A stretch of 64,000 nucleotides of DNA from Solibacteraceae bacterium (GTDB lineage Bacteria > Acidobacteriota > Terriglobia > Bryobacterales > Bryobacteraceae). A program made the translations under genes and the position numbers. Where the stretch lies: contig JALSRK010000055.1 in the NCBI GenBank assembly GCA_026984795.1, forward strand, positions 62,001 to 126,000. The letters are read 5' to 3'. Each line of letters begins with the position of its first letter. Position 1 is the first letter of the stretch. Positions 15,717-24,785 of the stretch are shown in pieces. The notes under the pieces were generated by a model. It did no database searches and was not told the origin of the DNA. It saw only the letters and a list, made by a program, of their open reading frames with translations.

Positions 15717-17705
15717 ATGACGAGCCGAGCGCTGATCGCTTCCACGGTTTTTGCCATCACTCTCACCGCCGCCCACGATCCGATCCGCGAGGGCCTGATC
15801 CGCGACGCCCGCGCCATCACCGCCGCCGCGGCGCGCGAGATCGCCTCCCGCGAGACTTGGGAGCCGCATCGCGCCCAGCGCCTCCGGGAGATGCGCGACA
15901 TGCTGGGCCTCGATCCCTGGCCGGAGCGGACGCCGCTCAACGTGCGGATCACCGGCGAGCTCGACCGGCCGAAGTACACCGTCGAGAAGCTGGCCTTCGA
16001 GAGCCTGCCCAAGGTCTACGTCACCGCCAATCTCTACATCCCGAAGAACCGCCGCGGCCGTGTGCCGGCGGTCGTCTACGTCTGCGGCCACTCCTACTCG
16101 CCTTACGGAGCCAAGGTCCAGTACCAGCGCCACGGCATCTCCCTCGCCAAGAACGGCTACGCCGCCATCGTGATCGATCCCATCCAGATCGCCGAGACGT
16201 TCGCCCTGCACCACGGCATCTACAACCAGCAGATCTATGAGTGGTACGCCCGGGGCTACACGCCGGCCGGGGTCGAGGTCTGGAACGCCATCCGCGCCAT
16301 CGACTACCTCGAGACGCGCCCGGAGATCGATCCGGACCGCATCGGCATGACCGGCCGCTCCGGCGGCGCCGCCATGACCTGGTTCACCGCCGCCGTCGAG
16401 CCGCGCGTCAAAGTGGCGGTCCCCGTCATGGGCATCTCCACCTACGCCGCCAACCTCGAGGAAAACACCCAGCGGCGGCACTGCGACTGCATGTTCCTGA
16501 TCAACACCTACCGCCACGGCATGCTCCACCAGGGAGCGCTCATCGCGCCGCGGCCGCTGCTGATGGTCCACGGGCGGCTGGACCTGCTGTTCCCCGTCGC
16601 CGGCTACGAGGAGTTCGAGCGCCGCATCTCGGCGCTCTACGCTTCCTACGGAAAGCCCGATGCCTTCAAGAACATCGTCGTCAACACCGGCCACAAGGAC
16701 TCGGACTACCTCCGCGAGCAGGCCATCCGCTGGTTCGACAAGTACCTGATGGGCGTCGGCGAGCGGGAGCTCGACATGTCGTATGAGAACGAGCCGGGCG
16801 AGGCGCTGGCCGTCTTTCCCGACGGGCCGCCGGCCGATGCCCAGAACTACCGCGTCCACGAGATCTTCCTGCCCACGCCCGAGTTCCGCAAGTTCGATTC
16901 CCTCGCCGCCTGGAAGAAGCGCCGCCGGGAACTGATGAAGCTGCTGCGGGAGCGCGTCTTCCGGAACCTGCCCGAGGAGGCCCCGCCGCTCGCGGCCCGC
17001 GAGGAGAGGCTGCCCGGCGAAGGGATGCGCGACGTCTACTTCCAGTCCGAACCGGGTCTGGAGCTGCACGGGCTGGTCATTCGTCCCGGCGACGCCGAAG
17101 GCCCGTTGCCCGCGCTGCTCTACGTCGCCTCCGACAGCGACGACCGCGACTATCTGCAGCGCATCTTTCGCGCTCCCCGGCCCGAGCCGGACTTCGTCCG
17201 CTTCGCCGTCTACCCCCGCGGCGTGGGCGCGCCGCCGCTCGCGCACAACCTGTGGCTGGACCTGTTCCGCAACGCCATGCACACCGGCAACACGCTCGAT
17301 TCGCTCCGGGTCTGGGACGTGCTGCGGGCCTTCGAGCTCCTGCGCTCGGACAAGGCCGTGGACGGCGCCCGCATCACCGTGGCCGGCCGCGGGCAGGCGG
17401 GCATCCTGGCCCTCTACGCCGCCATCCTGGACGAGCGCATCCATCAGGTGCTGCTGCTGGAGCCGCCTTCCTCGCACACCGAAGGCCCGTACTTCCTGAA
17501 CATCCTGCGCTATACGGATCTGCCCGAGGCCGCGGCGCTGCTGGCCCCGCGCCGGCTGAACTTCTACAACCGCATGCCGAAGGCCTTCGAGGCCACCCGG
17601 GAGATCTACAAGCTTTACGGCAAACCGGACCACGTCTTCCTCACCATGGAGTTGATGAACGTGGTCACCGGCCGTTACGACCACAACTTCTCGAGCGGGC
17701 TCTGA
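15717..17705 (+). CDS. Secreted two-domain alpha/beta hydrolase (acetyl-xylan-esterase-like)
   Basis: The 662-residue protein has a short hydrophobic leader and two alpha/beta-hydrolase halves. The first (about 80-360) carries a full triad: Ser215 in GRSGGAA, Asp289 in HGRLDLLF and His326 in NTGHKDS, with the family lead-in REMRDMLGLDPWPERTPLN. The second (about 420-662) reads as the same fold, but its elbow is GRGQAG without a serine, so it is probably catalytically dead. Such proteins are annotated as acetyl xylan esterases or dienelactone-hydrolase-like enzymes and act on esterified sugars. Neighbouring sugar-acid and glycan genes fit that. The stop overlaps a CGGGCT-CTG-AGCCCG hairpin that may help termination. 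Confidence 0.8.
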   Translation: MTSRALIASTVFAITLTAAHDPIREGLIRDARAITAAAAREIASRETWEPHRAQRLREMRDMLGLDPWPERTPLNVRITGELDRPKYTVEKLAFESLPKVYVTANLYIPKNRRGRVPAVVYVCGHSYSPYGAKVQYQRHGISLAKNGYAAIVIDPIQIAETFALHHGIYNQQIYEWYARGYTPAGVEVWNAIRAIDYLETRPEIDPDRIGMTGRSGGAAMTWFTAAVEPRVKVAVPVMGISTYAANLEENTQRRHCDCMFLINTYRHGMLHQGALIAPRPLLMVHGRLDLLFPVAGYEEFERRISALYASYGKPDAFKNIVVNTGHKDSDYLREQAIRWFDKYLMGVGERELDMSYENEPGEALAVFPDGPPADAQNYRVHEIFLPTPEFRKFDSLAAWKKRRRELMKLLRERVFRNLPEEAPPLAAREERLPGEGMRDVYFQSEPGLELHGLVIRPGDAEGPLPALLYVASDSDDRDYLQRIFRAPRPEPDFVRFAVYPRGVGAPPLAHNLWLDLFRNAMHTGNTLDSLRVWDVLRAFELLRSDKAVDGARITVAGRGQAGILALYAAILDERIHQVLLLEPPSSHTEGPYFLNILRYTDLPEAAALLAPRRLNFYNRMPKAFEATREIYKLYGKPDHVFLTMELMNVVTGRYDHNFSSGL

Positions 17706-17728
17706 GCCCGGGGGCGGGGGCGCAGCAA

Positions 17729-18157
17729 TTACTTGTCTGCGGCGCCGCCCTGGTTCCGCAGCGTCATGCAGGTGGACGTGGCGCGGGCGGCCAGCCGGCC
17801 TTCGGCGTCGGTGACGTCGCACTCGACGTAGGTCAGGTTCCGCCCGTGCCGGATCACGCGGCCCACGGCCCGCATCGCGCCCTCGGTGAGCGGGCGCAGG
17901 AAGGTGATTTGCAGATCCACCGTGGTCGAGATCTCGCCCTCTCCCAGCAGGCTGCCGTGGGCGATGCCGAGAGCCGTATCGGCGAGTGAGGCGTAGACGC
18001 CGCCGTGCACGGTGCCGATCGTGTTCCGGTGGCGGCGGTCGAGCTCGATCTCGAGCTCGGCGTAGCCCGGCTCGACCTTCACCAGGCGCATGCCCAGCGT
18101 CTCGGCGTAAGGGAAGGGGTAGCGCTTCTCGCGGATCGCCTCCTGGTAGCGGTCCAT
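17729..18157 (-). CDS. PaaI-family hotdog acyl-CoA thioesterase
   Basis: The 142-residue protein has the hotdog signature NTIGTVHGGVYASLADTALGIA, with the HGG-x-x-x-x-x-x-D pattern used for acyl-CoA hydrolysis, and TVDLQITFLRPL on the next strand. These enzymes hydrolyse aryl- or acyl-CoA thioesters in the cytoplasm. ATG 18157 is taken as start; a GTG at 18178 in frame is possible and neither has a strong ribosome-binding site. It lies 54 nt or less downstream of the DUF4015 gene on the same strand. The specific acyl group is unknown. Confidence 0.82.
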   Translation of the reverse strand: MDRYQEAIREKRYPFPYAETLGMRLVKVEPGYAELEIELDRRHRNTIGTVHGGVYASLADTALGIAHGSLLGEGEISTTVDLQITFLRPLTEGAMRAVGRVIRHGRNLTYVECDVTDAEGRLAARATSTCMTLRNQGGAADK

Positions 18158-18210
18158 CAAGGTGCGGTGCTCTGCCACCTTATGATTATCGCCGGTGGGC
18201 GCCGGTGGCT

Positions 18211-19314
18211 TCAGCGCCGGGCCATCTCCAGGGCTTCGGTCTGGTAGACGTTCTTCGGATTCCAAACGATGAAACCGACGTAGTCCTCGCCGAGCGCGTC
18301 CCGCGCAGCCTGAACTTGGGCCATGACCATCTCCGGCGTGTAGTCGGCCCCGAGGTCGAAATCCTGCAGCCAGGGGCGCAGCTTCGCCCGGGCGCGGGCG
18401 CCCATCGCCGCGCGCCGTTCGCCCGCCGTCTTCATCGAGTAGAAGACCACCTCGTAGGGATACTTGGCTGGATTCGCCTTGCCGATGAAGCCCGGGGCGT
18501 AATGGGAAGGGTAGACCATCGGGCAGACGTAGTCGAAGTAAGGCAGGGCGTCCTCGATCACCTGGCCCACGCCGAGGTCGTCGCGGTTCACCGTGGTGAG
18601 GCCGAACAGGTCCACCGAAAGCACGGCGAAGCCCAGCCGGCGGCGGAGCCAGGCGAAGAACTCGGCCAGCACTTCCCGCCGGCGCTGCGACTGCCGCCAG
18701 ACAGGGAAGACCATGTCGGCCAGCACGCCGTCGGAGGGAAAGCGGATGTAGTCGAAGTTGATCTCGTCGAAACCGCGGCGCAGGGCGTCTTCGGCGATCG
18801 CGGCGTTGTAGTCCCAGGCTTCGCGAGCCGCCGGGTCGATCCACGCGAGGCCCCGGCGGTCGCGCCACAGCGTCTCCCGGCTCAGGATGCCACCGCTCAT
18901 CGCCAGCCTGGCGGCGCTGTGGACGGCCAGTTCGGGCCGAGCCTCGGCCAGCCGGGGATCGGTGAAGACCACGATGCGGGCGATCACCCACAGCCCCTGC
19001 TGGTGCAACCGCCGCACCAGGCTTTCCACGTCGCGGATCAGCACCCGCTTTGCCTCGTAGTCCGCCACGGCCGGAACCTCGGCGTCGAAGGCCACGTACC
19101 CGCTGGCGTCCTTGACGTCGATCACCACCGTGTTGATCAGTCCCTGCCGGGCCATCTCGACGACGCGGACCACGCGCGCCGGAGTTGCCGCCGACCATGC
19201 CGAGAGATAGACACCCCGGAACTCGTCCGGGGGCGGCCCGGCGGCCAGAGCCTCCGCAGAGATCCCCCACAGCAACAGAGCCAGCAACGCGCACACGTAG
19301 ACCCGCTTCCTCAT
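18211..19314 (-). CDS. Secreted putative glycoside hydrolase (DUF4015 family)
   Basis: The 367-residue protein has a signal peptide (MRKRVYVCALLALLLWGISAEALA) followed by a TIM-barrel domain of the DUF4015 family. Characteristic strings are FRGVYLSAWSA, NTVVIDVKDASGYV, FDEINFDYIRFPSDG and YVCPMVYPSHY. The paired acids in NFDYIRFP and the Asp of VIDVKD are likely active-site residues by analogy with related glycosyl hydrolases. AGGAG lies 9 nt upstream of ATG 19314; a GTG at 19320 is an alternative. It is divergent from the lytic transglycosylase gene, which may hint at a cell-wall glycan, but the substrate is unknown. Confidence 0.8.
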   Translation of the reverse strand: MRKRVYVCALLALLLWGISAEALAAGPPPDEFRGVYLSAWSAATPARVVRVVEMARQGLINTVVIDVKDASGYVAFDAEVPAVADYEAKRVLIRDVESLVRRLHQQGLWVIARIVVFTDPRLAEARPELAVHSAARLAMSGGILSRETLWRDRRGLAWIDPAAREAWDYNAAIAEDALRRGFDEINFDYIRFPSDGVLADMVFPVWRQSQRRREVLAEFFAWLRRRLGFAVLSVDLFGLTTVNRDDLGVGQVIEDALPYFDYVCPMVYPSHYAPGFIGKANPAKYPYEVVFYSMKTAGERRAAMGARARAKLRPWLQDFDLGADYTPEMVMAQVQAARDALGEDYVGFIVWNPKNVYQTEALEMARR

Positions 19315-19473
19315 CTGCACACTCTCCTATCGACCCCGGCCGCTACGGACGTGAGCAGGACGAATGTTTTCAACCACTTAGACGCGCCGAAGGGCTGGGC
19401 GGTTCCAGCCGCCGCCGGTCACCCATACCCCTGCGCGGCGTAACGGGATATACAGCCTGCCAGCCGCCGGCCG

Positions 19474-20124
19474 ATGGACCCTCTGGTGGTGTGGGCAGCC
19501 ATAGCGGTCCTCCTGCTTCTGCCGGCGCTCGCCGCGGCCAGCGGACCTCCCCAAGCGGCCGGAGAGCAGCTCGACTCGGTTCGCCGCCAGGCGGCGGCAG
19601 CGGGCGGCGCCGCACGGAGCGGGAGATTCCTGGAGGCCAAGGGCTCCGCTGGAGGATTCTTCGTCACCCCCTGGCCCTGGAGGTGGTTCGGCAGCGGCGA
19701 GACGCCCGATGGACGGCCGGCTTGCGTCACGATCCCTCGCAAGCAGCTCGACGCCCTCATCGAGGAAGCAGCCAAGAAAGAAGGCTTTACGCCGGACCTG
19801 CTGCGGGCGGTCATCAGCCGCGAGTCGGCCTTCGATCCCTGCGCCGTCTCGGCCAAGGGCGCCCAGGGGCTGATGCAGCTCATGCCTGAGACCGCCGCGG
19901 CGCTCGGCGTGACCGACGCTTTCGACCCGGCGCAAAATGTCCAGGGCGGCGCCCGCTACCTGGGTGAGCTGCTCCAGCGCTACGACGGAGACGTGGCCCT
20001 GGCTCTGGCCGCCTACAACGCGGGCCCCGGACGCGTGGCCCGCTACGACGGCCTGCCGCCCATTCCCGAGACGATCGACTACGTCCGCGACATCCTCAAA
20101 GACCTGGAGAAGCCGATCGACTAG
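19474..20124 (+). CDS. Lytic transglycosylase (SLT domain)
   Basis: The 216-residue protein has an N-terminal hydrophobic segment (MDPLVVWAAIAVLLLLPALA), a ~65-residue linker and a C-terminal SLT/goose-lysozyme-like domain. The catalytic Glu117 lies in VISRESAFDP, followed by GLMQLMP, NVQGGARYL and AAYNAGPGRV, all hallmarks of the family. It cleaves peptidoglycan non-hydrolytically to make 1,6-anhydro-muropeptides and acts in the periplasm. It has no neighbours of a secretion system, so a housekeeping wall role is most likely. It converges with the DinB-like gene. Confidence 0.88.
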   Translation: MDPLVVWAAIAVLLLLPALAAASGPPQAAGEQLDSVRRQAAAAGGAARSGRFLEAKGSAGGFFVTPWPWRWFGSGETPDGRPACVTIPRKQLDALIEEAAKKEGFTPDLLRAVISRESAFDPCAVSAKGAQGLMQLMPETAAALGVTDAFDPAQNVQGGARYLGELLQRYDGDVALALAAYNAGPGRVARYDGLPPIPETIDYVRDILKDLEKPID

Positions 20125-20165
20125 ACGCCTCTGCGGCGGCCCGCTGCTGCGCCTCGAGCACTCCG

Positions 20166-20768
20166 TCATTGAGCCGGGAAACCGGGCGAGTTCTTGATCT
20201 CCTGGATCTGTTTGACGTGCCGCGCCGTATGGCCGGCGATCGCCAGGATCCACTGATAGGCGTCCAGCTCCTCGGAGCCCATCGGAGCGAAGTGGCTGCG
20301 AAGGTCCGCCTGGGTGTCGCGGACGAAGGCGATGGTCCGGTCGCGCGTCTTCTTGAAGACCGCGACGAGCTCTTCTGGCGACCAGTACTTGCCGGAAGGC
20401 CGCAGAGATTTGGGCGCCTGCGCCTTCGAGCTGCGGTCGGCCATCCGTTTCAGGATCTGCTGGTCCTTGGCCCTTTGCTCCTCGGTAGCCCGCTCGGGAT
20501 GCGGCTGGCTCTTGAGAATCTCACCGACCACTTTCTGGAACAGCTCGGTCTCGGTCAGAACGACGTGCTCGGCGCACTCCGCGATCGACCAGCGGTCCGG
20601 GGCCGGTTTCCAGCGCCACTGGGCCTCGCTCAAGTTCGCAACCGCGTCCAGGAACATCTTCCGCGTGGCGTGGAGTTCACTCAACGCGCGGTCCCGGTCT
20701 CCCTGTGACAAAGGGGCCGCGGGAACGGCGAAGACGGCAAGCAAGAGGATCGAAGAGAGGTATCTCAT
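20166..20768 (-). CDS. Exported DinB-superfamily protein
   Basis: The 200-residue protein has a signal peptide (MRYLSSILLLAVFAVPAAPL) and a DinB/DfsB four-helix bundle. The three His metal ligands are visible as AECAEHVV and GHTARHVKQI (H-x3-H), with WSIAECAEH typical of the family. ATG 20768 is chosen because AGGAG lies 9 nt upstream; ATG 20777 would sit directly against it. Most DinB proteins are cytoplasmic metal-dependent thiol-related enzymes, so an exported one is slightly unusual, although common in acidobacteria. Function is unknown. Confidence 0.82.
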   Translation of the reverse strand: MRYLSSILLLAVFAVPAAPLSQGDRDRALSELHATRKMFLDAVANLSEAQWRWKPAPDRWSIAECAEHVVLTETELFQKVVGEILKSQPHPERATEEQRAKDQQILKRMADRSSKAQAPKSLRPSGKYWSPEELVAVFKKTRDRTIAFVRDTQADLRSHFAPMGSEELDAYQWILAIAGHTARHVKQIQEIKNSPGFPAQ

Positions 20769-20923
20769 GACAGGCATCTCCTGAAACTAACCATCATTTC
20801 AGATCTTTCCTAGCGTTGTCAGCAGACCGCTCTAACTCCGCTACGGCATTCCCTCTAGTCCGCCACGACTAAACTCTCAACCACACACGGCCGATAAGAC
20901 AGGAGGGCTGCGAAGCCTGAGCC

Positions 20924-22033
20924 ATGGCTACACGTGAGCAGTCTATTGCCGTCGCCGTGAGCGGCCTCAAAGTGGCCCAGCGGCGGGCGCTTGTGCCTCC
21001 CTTTCCCGGGCCGCAGTTGCCGGCCCGCGAGGCGACCATTCTTATCGTGGACGCCGAGGAGGTCAGCCGGCGCGTGCTCAAGGCCATGCTTCGCAACAAC
21101 CCTTACCGGATTCTCGAAACCGACCGGCCGACGGAAGCGCTGGCGATTCTCGAGAAGGAGAACATCGATCTGCTCATCATCGACCTGGTGATGCCGGAGA
21201 TGAGCGGTCCGGAGCTCTGCCGCCGGGTGAAGTCCGACGAGCGGCACCACTTTACGCCGATCCTGATGCTCACCAACGTCGGCGGCAGCCAGAACGAGAT
21301 CGAGGGCATCACCGCCGGGGCCGACGAGTTCTTGACCAAGCCGCTGCATCCGGAGGTGGTCCGCACCCGCGTCCGCGCCCTGCTACGGAACAAGGCCGCG
21401 GTGGATTCGCTGGAAGAGGCCGAGACGATCCTGTTCGCCCTCGCGCAGGCGGTGGAGGCCCGCGACGAGTACACCATGGGGCACTGCCAGCGGCTGGCCG
21501 ACTACAGCGTCGCTCTCGGCAAGGCTCTCGGGCTCTCCGACGAGGAGCTGCTGGCCCTGCACCGCGGCGGCTACCTGCACGACATCGGCAAGGTGGCGAT
21601 CCCGGACGCCATCCTCTATAAGACAGGGCCGCTCACCAGCGAGGAGTGGCAGGTGATGAAGTCTCACACGCTGAAAGGGGAGGAGATCTGCCGGCCGATG
21701 AAGACCCTGGCTCCGGTGCTGCCGATCATCCGCCACCACCACGAGCGCTGGGACGGCACCGGCTACCCGGACGGTCTCAAGGGCGAGAAGATTCCTCTGC
21801 TCGCCCGCATCCTCCAGACGGCCGACGTCTACGACGCGCTCACCACGGCGCGGCCCTACAAGCCGGCGCTGTCTCCCGAAGAGGCCTTCAAGACGATGGA
21901 AGAGGAGGCCCGGCGCGGCTGGCGGGATGCGGAGCTGCTGGCGCTGTTCCGCGAGATCTCGGAAACCTTACCCTCCCTGACCAGCGTCGCGAAGTCCCTC
22001 GAGGCAATGCACCGGCACGTTTCCTCCAAATAG
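20924..22033 (+). CDS. Response regulator with HD-GYP domain (cyclic-di-GMP phosphodiesterase)
   Basis: The 369-residue protein has a ~38-residue N-terminal tail, a receiver domain with phospho-acceptor Asp87 (IIDLVMPEMSG) and Lys139 (TKP), and a HD-GYP domain. HD at 219-220 (LHDIGK) and GYP at 280-282 (HHHERWDGTGYP) are complete, so it should hydrolyse cyclic di-GMP when phosphorylated by a sensor kinase. No kinase is adjacent; it is an orphan regulator. The nearest AGGAGG is 17 nt upstream of ATG 20924, too far for strong initiation. Output is probably motility, biofilm or virulence-type behaviours, by family analogy. Confidence 0.92.
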   Translation: MATREQSIAVAVSGLKVAQRRALVPPFPGPQLPAREATILIVDAEEVSRRVLKAMLRNNPYRILETDRPTEALAILEKENIDLLIIDLVMPEMSGPELCRRVKSDERHHFTPILMLTNVGGSQNEIEGITAGADEFLTKPLHPEVVRTRVRALLRNKAAVDSLEEAETILFALAQAVEARDEYTMGHCQRLADYSVALGKALGLSDEELLALHRGGYLHDIGKVAIPDAILYKTGPLTSEEWQVMKSHTLKGEEICRPMKTLAPVLPIIRHHHERWDGTGYPDGLKGEKIPLLARILQTADVYDALTTARPYKPALSPEEAFKTMEEEARRGWRDAELLALFREISETLPSLTSVAKSLEAMHRHVSSK

Positions 22034-22163
22034 GCGGCGATTCCGCCGGCTCCGTCCCCGACTCGGAACCCGGCACGTCCGGGAGCGGTTTTCGGAGTCC
22101 AGGCTCTTGATTGCCAGGGGCCGCCGGAGTACACTCGGCACTGGGGGCGGCGGGAGGTGTTCG

Positions 22164-22640
22164 ATGCGTTGCCTCTCGGCGGCGACCTTTGTTTTCTCCC
22201 TTCTCCTTCTGGCTTCCCCACAGCCGCTGCCGGCGCACCACCACGGCTGCCATCATTGTTCTGATTGTTGCGGCCATTCCCACACCTGCGACTGCGGCCA
22301 TGCCACACGGGACGGCTGCCCCGGCTGCGCCCCGGCCCGCGCCCGCACGGAACAATCGGTCGCCGGCACGATTACCGAGGTGATCTACCTGCCCGGGGGC
22401 TCGCCGGACGAAGCGCCGGTCGAGGTCCGCGTGAAGACGGCCTCGGGTAAGACCCTTGTACGCCTGGGCCCGGTCGGCTTCCTGCGGGATCGCGGTTTCG
22501 AGCCACGCGAAGGCGCCAAAGTTGAGATCACGGGCTTTCCGGTCCGCGGCCCGGACGGCCGGATCCTGGTGGCGACGAAGCTCGAGGCCGGCGGACAGGC
22601 CATCCAGTTGCGCAACAGCCGCGGCGGGCCGCTCTGGTAG
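22164..22640 (+). CDS. Secreted His/Cys-rich metal-binding-like protein
   Basis: The 158-residue protein starts at ATG 22164 with GGAGG 7 nt upstream and a signal peptide (MRCLSAATFVFSLLLLASP). Residues 25-55 hold eight histidines and eight cysteines in a run such as HHHGCHHC, CCGHSHTCDCGH and CPGC, a strong candidate for binding soft metal ions. The rest (residues 66-150) looks like a small beta-barrel with GTITEVIYLPGG and VEITGFPV, reminiscent of OB-fold periplasmic proteins such as DUF5666. I know no named family with both parts. It converges with the penicillin-binding protein gene. Confidence 0.78.
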   Translation: MRCLSAATFVFSLLLLASPQPLPAHHHGCHHCSDCCGHSHTCDCGHATRDGCPGCAPARARTEQSVAGTITEVIYLPGGSPDEAPVEVRVKTASGKTLVRLGPVGFLRDRGFEPREGAKVEITGFPVRGPDGRILVATKLEAGGQAIQLRNSRGGPLW

Positions 22641-22682
22641 GCCGCGAGCCGGTGCGGCGCGGGGTATTCGGATCCGCGCGGG

Positions 22683-23834
22683 TTATTGGGCGGCGCAGCA
22701 GGCGCCGGACTGGACCAGAGCGACCGGCGAGTAGCGCAGCGGCTTCTCGAAATAGCCTGCTTCGGCGAGGCGGCGGAAGAAGCGTCCGGCCACGCCCGCG
22801 GCCACCGGACCGTTCACCGCGCCGCCGCCGGTGAGCATCACCACCACCGCCACCTGGCGGGCGCCATGGTCGTTGAAGGCCGCGAACCAGCCCATGTGGG
22901 CCCGGGCGTCATAGTCGGTGCAAGTGCCGGTCTTGCCCAGGATCGGGGCGTTGGGATCGAAGCCGATACGCTGGGCGGTGCCGAAGGCCACGGCTCCCAT
23001 CAGGCCGGGCTTGACCTCGGGGATCCACTGCTGGATATCCAGCCGCCGCTTGATCCGCGGCACGAATTTCAGAGTTTCCTCGCGGTTCCGCGGATACTGC
23101 AGATAATAGAGCGTGCCGCCGTTGGCGATGGCCGACATCAGCGCGGCTAACTCCAGCGGCGTCACGCGGAAGCCCTCGCCGAAGCTGCACATCTTGCCGA
23201 CTCCGTTCTTCGGCGGGGCATCGGGGAGCTCGCCGGGGCGTTCCTCGGGAAGATTCAGCCCGGCGCGCTCGCCGAGTCCGAAGAGCCGCGCGTAGTAGCG
23301 GACCCGCTCGAAGCCCAGCTTGCGGCCCAGGCTTTCGAAGTAGCGGTTGTCGGAGCGGGCCAGGGCTTCGGTCATGTCGAGGCGCCGGGAGCCGTAGGTC
23401 CGGAGCTTTGTTGTCCGGTCGATGACGCCCTCGCTCAGAGCCGCCAGCGCCACCGGGATCTTGATCGTCGAGCAGGGGATGAAGCCCTGGCTGAAGGCCA
23501 GCTTCTGGTTCACGATGGCCAGGATCCGGCCGGAGTTCACGTCCACGGCCACCACGCTGCCGTTGTAGCGGCCCAGCGCCTGGACGGCGGCCCGGCGCAC
23601 GACGGGGTCTTCGCCGGCGGTGCGGTCGCCGCGGGTGGAATCGGCGTAGTTGGGCGTCCGCCACGGGCTGTAGCGGCGGCGGCTGCGGCGGCGGGGCTTG
23701 GATCGGCTCGCCCGCGCGGCGGCCTTGGCTCCGGGCTCCCCGCCCCCGGCCGGCGCGGCGCAAACCGCCGGGGCTCCCGGCCCTCCCAGAGACAACCCAG
23801 CAACCAGCAGGAACGCGAACCCTGTTTTCCGCAC
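22683..23834 (-). CDS. Penicillin-binding transpeptidase-domain protein
   Basis: The 383-residue protein begins at GTG 23834 (GAGGGAAAG upstream) with a signal peptide and a basic linker (RRRSRRRYSPWR). The serine transpeptidase/class D beta-lactamase fold is complete: S-x-x-K at 122-125 (STIK), SDN at 161-163 and KTG at 301-303. It lacks the PBP dimer domain and glycosyltransferase domain, so it is a small stand-alone transpeptidase or beta-lactamase-like protein. It acts in the periplasm on peptidoglycan or beta-lactams. A C-terminal CC pair (SGACCAAQ) is odd. Which of the two activities it has is not decided by sequence. Confidence 0.85.
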   Translation of the reverse strand: MRKTGFAFLLVAGLSLGGPGAPAVCAAPAGGGEPGAKAAARASRSKPRRRSRRRYSPWRTPNYADSTRGDRTAGEDPVVRRAAVQALGRYNGSVVAVDVNSGRILAIVNQKLAFSQGFIPCSTIKIPVALAALSEGVIDRTTKLRTYGSRRLDMTEALARSDNRYFESLGRKLGFERVRYYARLFGLGERAGLNLPEERPGELPDAPPKNGVGKMCSFGEGFRVTPLELAALMSAIANGGTLYYLQYPRNREETLKFVPRIKRRLDIQQWIPEVKPGLMGAVAFGTAQRIGFDPNAPILGKTGTCTDYDARAHMGWFAAFNDHGARQVAVVVMLTGGGAVNGPVAAGVAGRFFRRLAEAGYFEKPLRYSPVALVQSGACCAAQ

Positions 23835-23954
23835 TAGAAACTTTCCCTCACCGCCGGAGCCGAAACTGAAGGCTCAGTCCAGCATTTTCCTGGATGCCGG
23901 CTGCGGGAGTCAACCCGAGCGGGCGCCCCTTTTCATCCATCGGCGCGCCCCGTC

Positions 23955-24704
23955 TCAGGCTGCAGTCCAGCCGCCGTCGATGGTGGGCGTGGAGCCGGTT
24001 ACGAAGTCGGCCTCGTCGGAGACCAGGTAAAGGGCCATATAGGCGATCTCCTCCGGCCGCCCGAGCCGTCCGACGGGCTGGCGCTCGTCGAGCTGCTTGC
24101 GCACCTTTTCTTTCTCGTGCTTGTGGTACTTCTCCAGATACGCCTCGACGAAGGGCGTATCCACGGTGCCCGGGCAGATGCAGTTGACCCGCAGTTGGCG
24201 CGGATAGTCGATGGCCAACTGCCGCGCCATCATCACCACCGCGCCCTTGGTGGCGCAGTAGGCGAAACGCTGCTTGACGCCCACCAGGCCGGCCACCGAG
24301 CCGATGAAGACGATGCGGCCGCGGTTGGCCAGTAACTTCGGCAGGGCGTATTTGGTGACCAGGAAGGCGCCCTCGACGTTCACCGCCATCAGGCGCCGGA
24401 AGTCCTGGAGGCTCGTCTGCTCGATGCCGCCCACCATGCCGATGCCGGCGTTGTTGACCAGGATGTCGAGCCTCTCGACGCCGGCGAGCGACTCCTTGAC
24501 CTGCTCCTCGCCGGTGATGTCGCAAACGAGGGCTTCGCCGCCGGGCAGCTCCGAGGCCAGCTTCTCGGCTCCCGGACGGTTCCGATCCATCACCAGGACC
24601 TTCGCTCCCGCCTGGGCCAACACCCGGCAGGTGGCTTCGCCGATGCCGCTTGCCCCGCCGGTGACCAGCGCCACTTTGCCGTCGAGTCGGAATGGCGTGC
24701 TCAT
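23955..24704 (-). CDS. Short-chain dehydrogenase/reductase
   Basis: The 249-residue protein is a classical SDR: NAD(P)-binding TGGASGIG near residue 15, NNAG, the catalytic Ser in FIGSVAG and Y-x3-K in YCATK, then PGTVDTPF. An acidic residue after the second strand (VMDRNRPGA) favours NAD(H). Members with the C-terminal FVTGSTPTIDGGWTAA are often annotated as sugar or 2-keto-3-deoxy acid dehydrogenases. Start ATG 24704 has TACAAT 7 nt upstream and no Shine-Dalgarno. It is divergent from the sulfatase gene across 81 nt, so a shared role in sugar use is possible. Confidence 0.85.
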   Translation of the reverse strand: MSTPFRLDGKVALVTGGASGIGEATCRVLAQAGAKVLVMDRNRPGAEKLASELPGGEALVCDITGEEQVKESLAGVERLDILVNNAGIGMVGGIEQTSLQDFRRLMAVNVEGAFLVTKYALPKLLANRGRIVFIGSVAGLVGVKQRFAYCATKGAVVMMARQLAIDYPRQLRVNCICPGTVDTPFVEAYLEKYHKHEKEKVRKQLDERQPVGRLGRPEEIAYMALYLVSDEADFVTGSTPTIDGGWTAA

Positions 24705-24711
24705 GGGGAAA

Positions 24712-24717
24712 ATTGTA
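24712..24717 (-). promoter_or_regulatory. Candidate -10 (TACAAT) of a leaderless transcript
   Basis: On the minus strand TACAAT is followed by 7 nt and then ATG 24704, with no ribosome-binding site between. The layout matches the other leaderless candidates in this window. Confidence 0.4.
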
Positions 24718-24785
24718 CCCCCTCTTCGGCTCGCTGCCCGCGGGCGCCCCTTTGTTCCCGCAGAGGGTGTAAGATAACGACTCTC

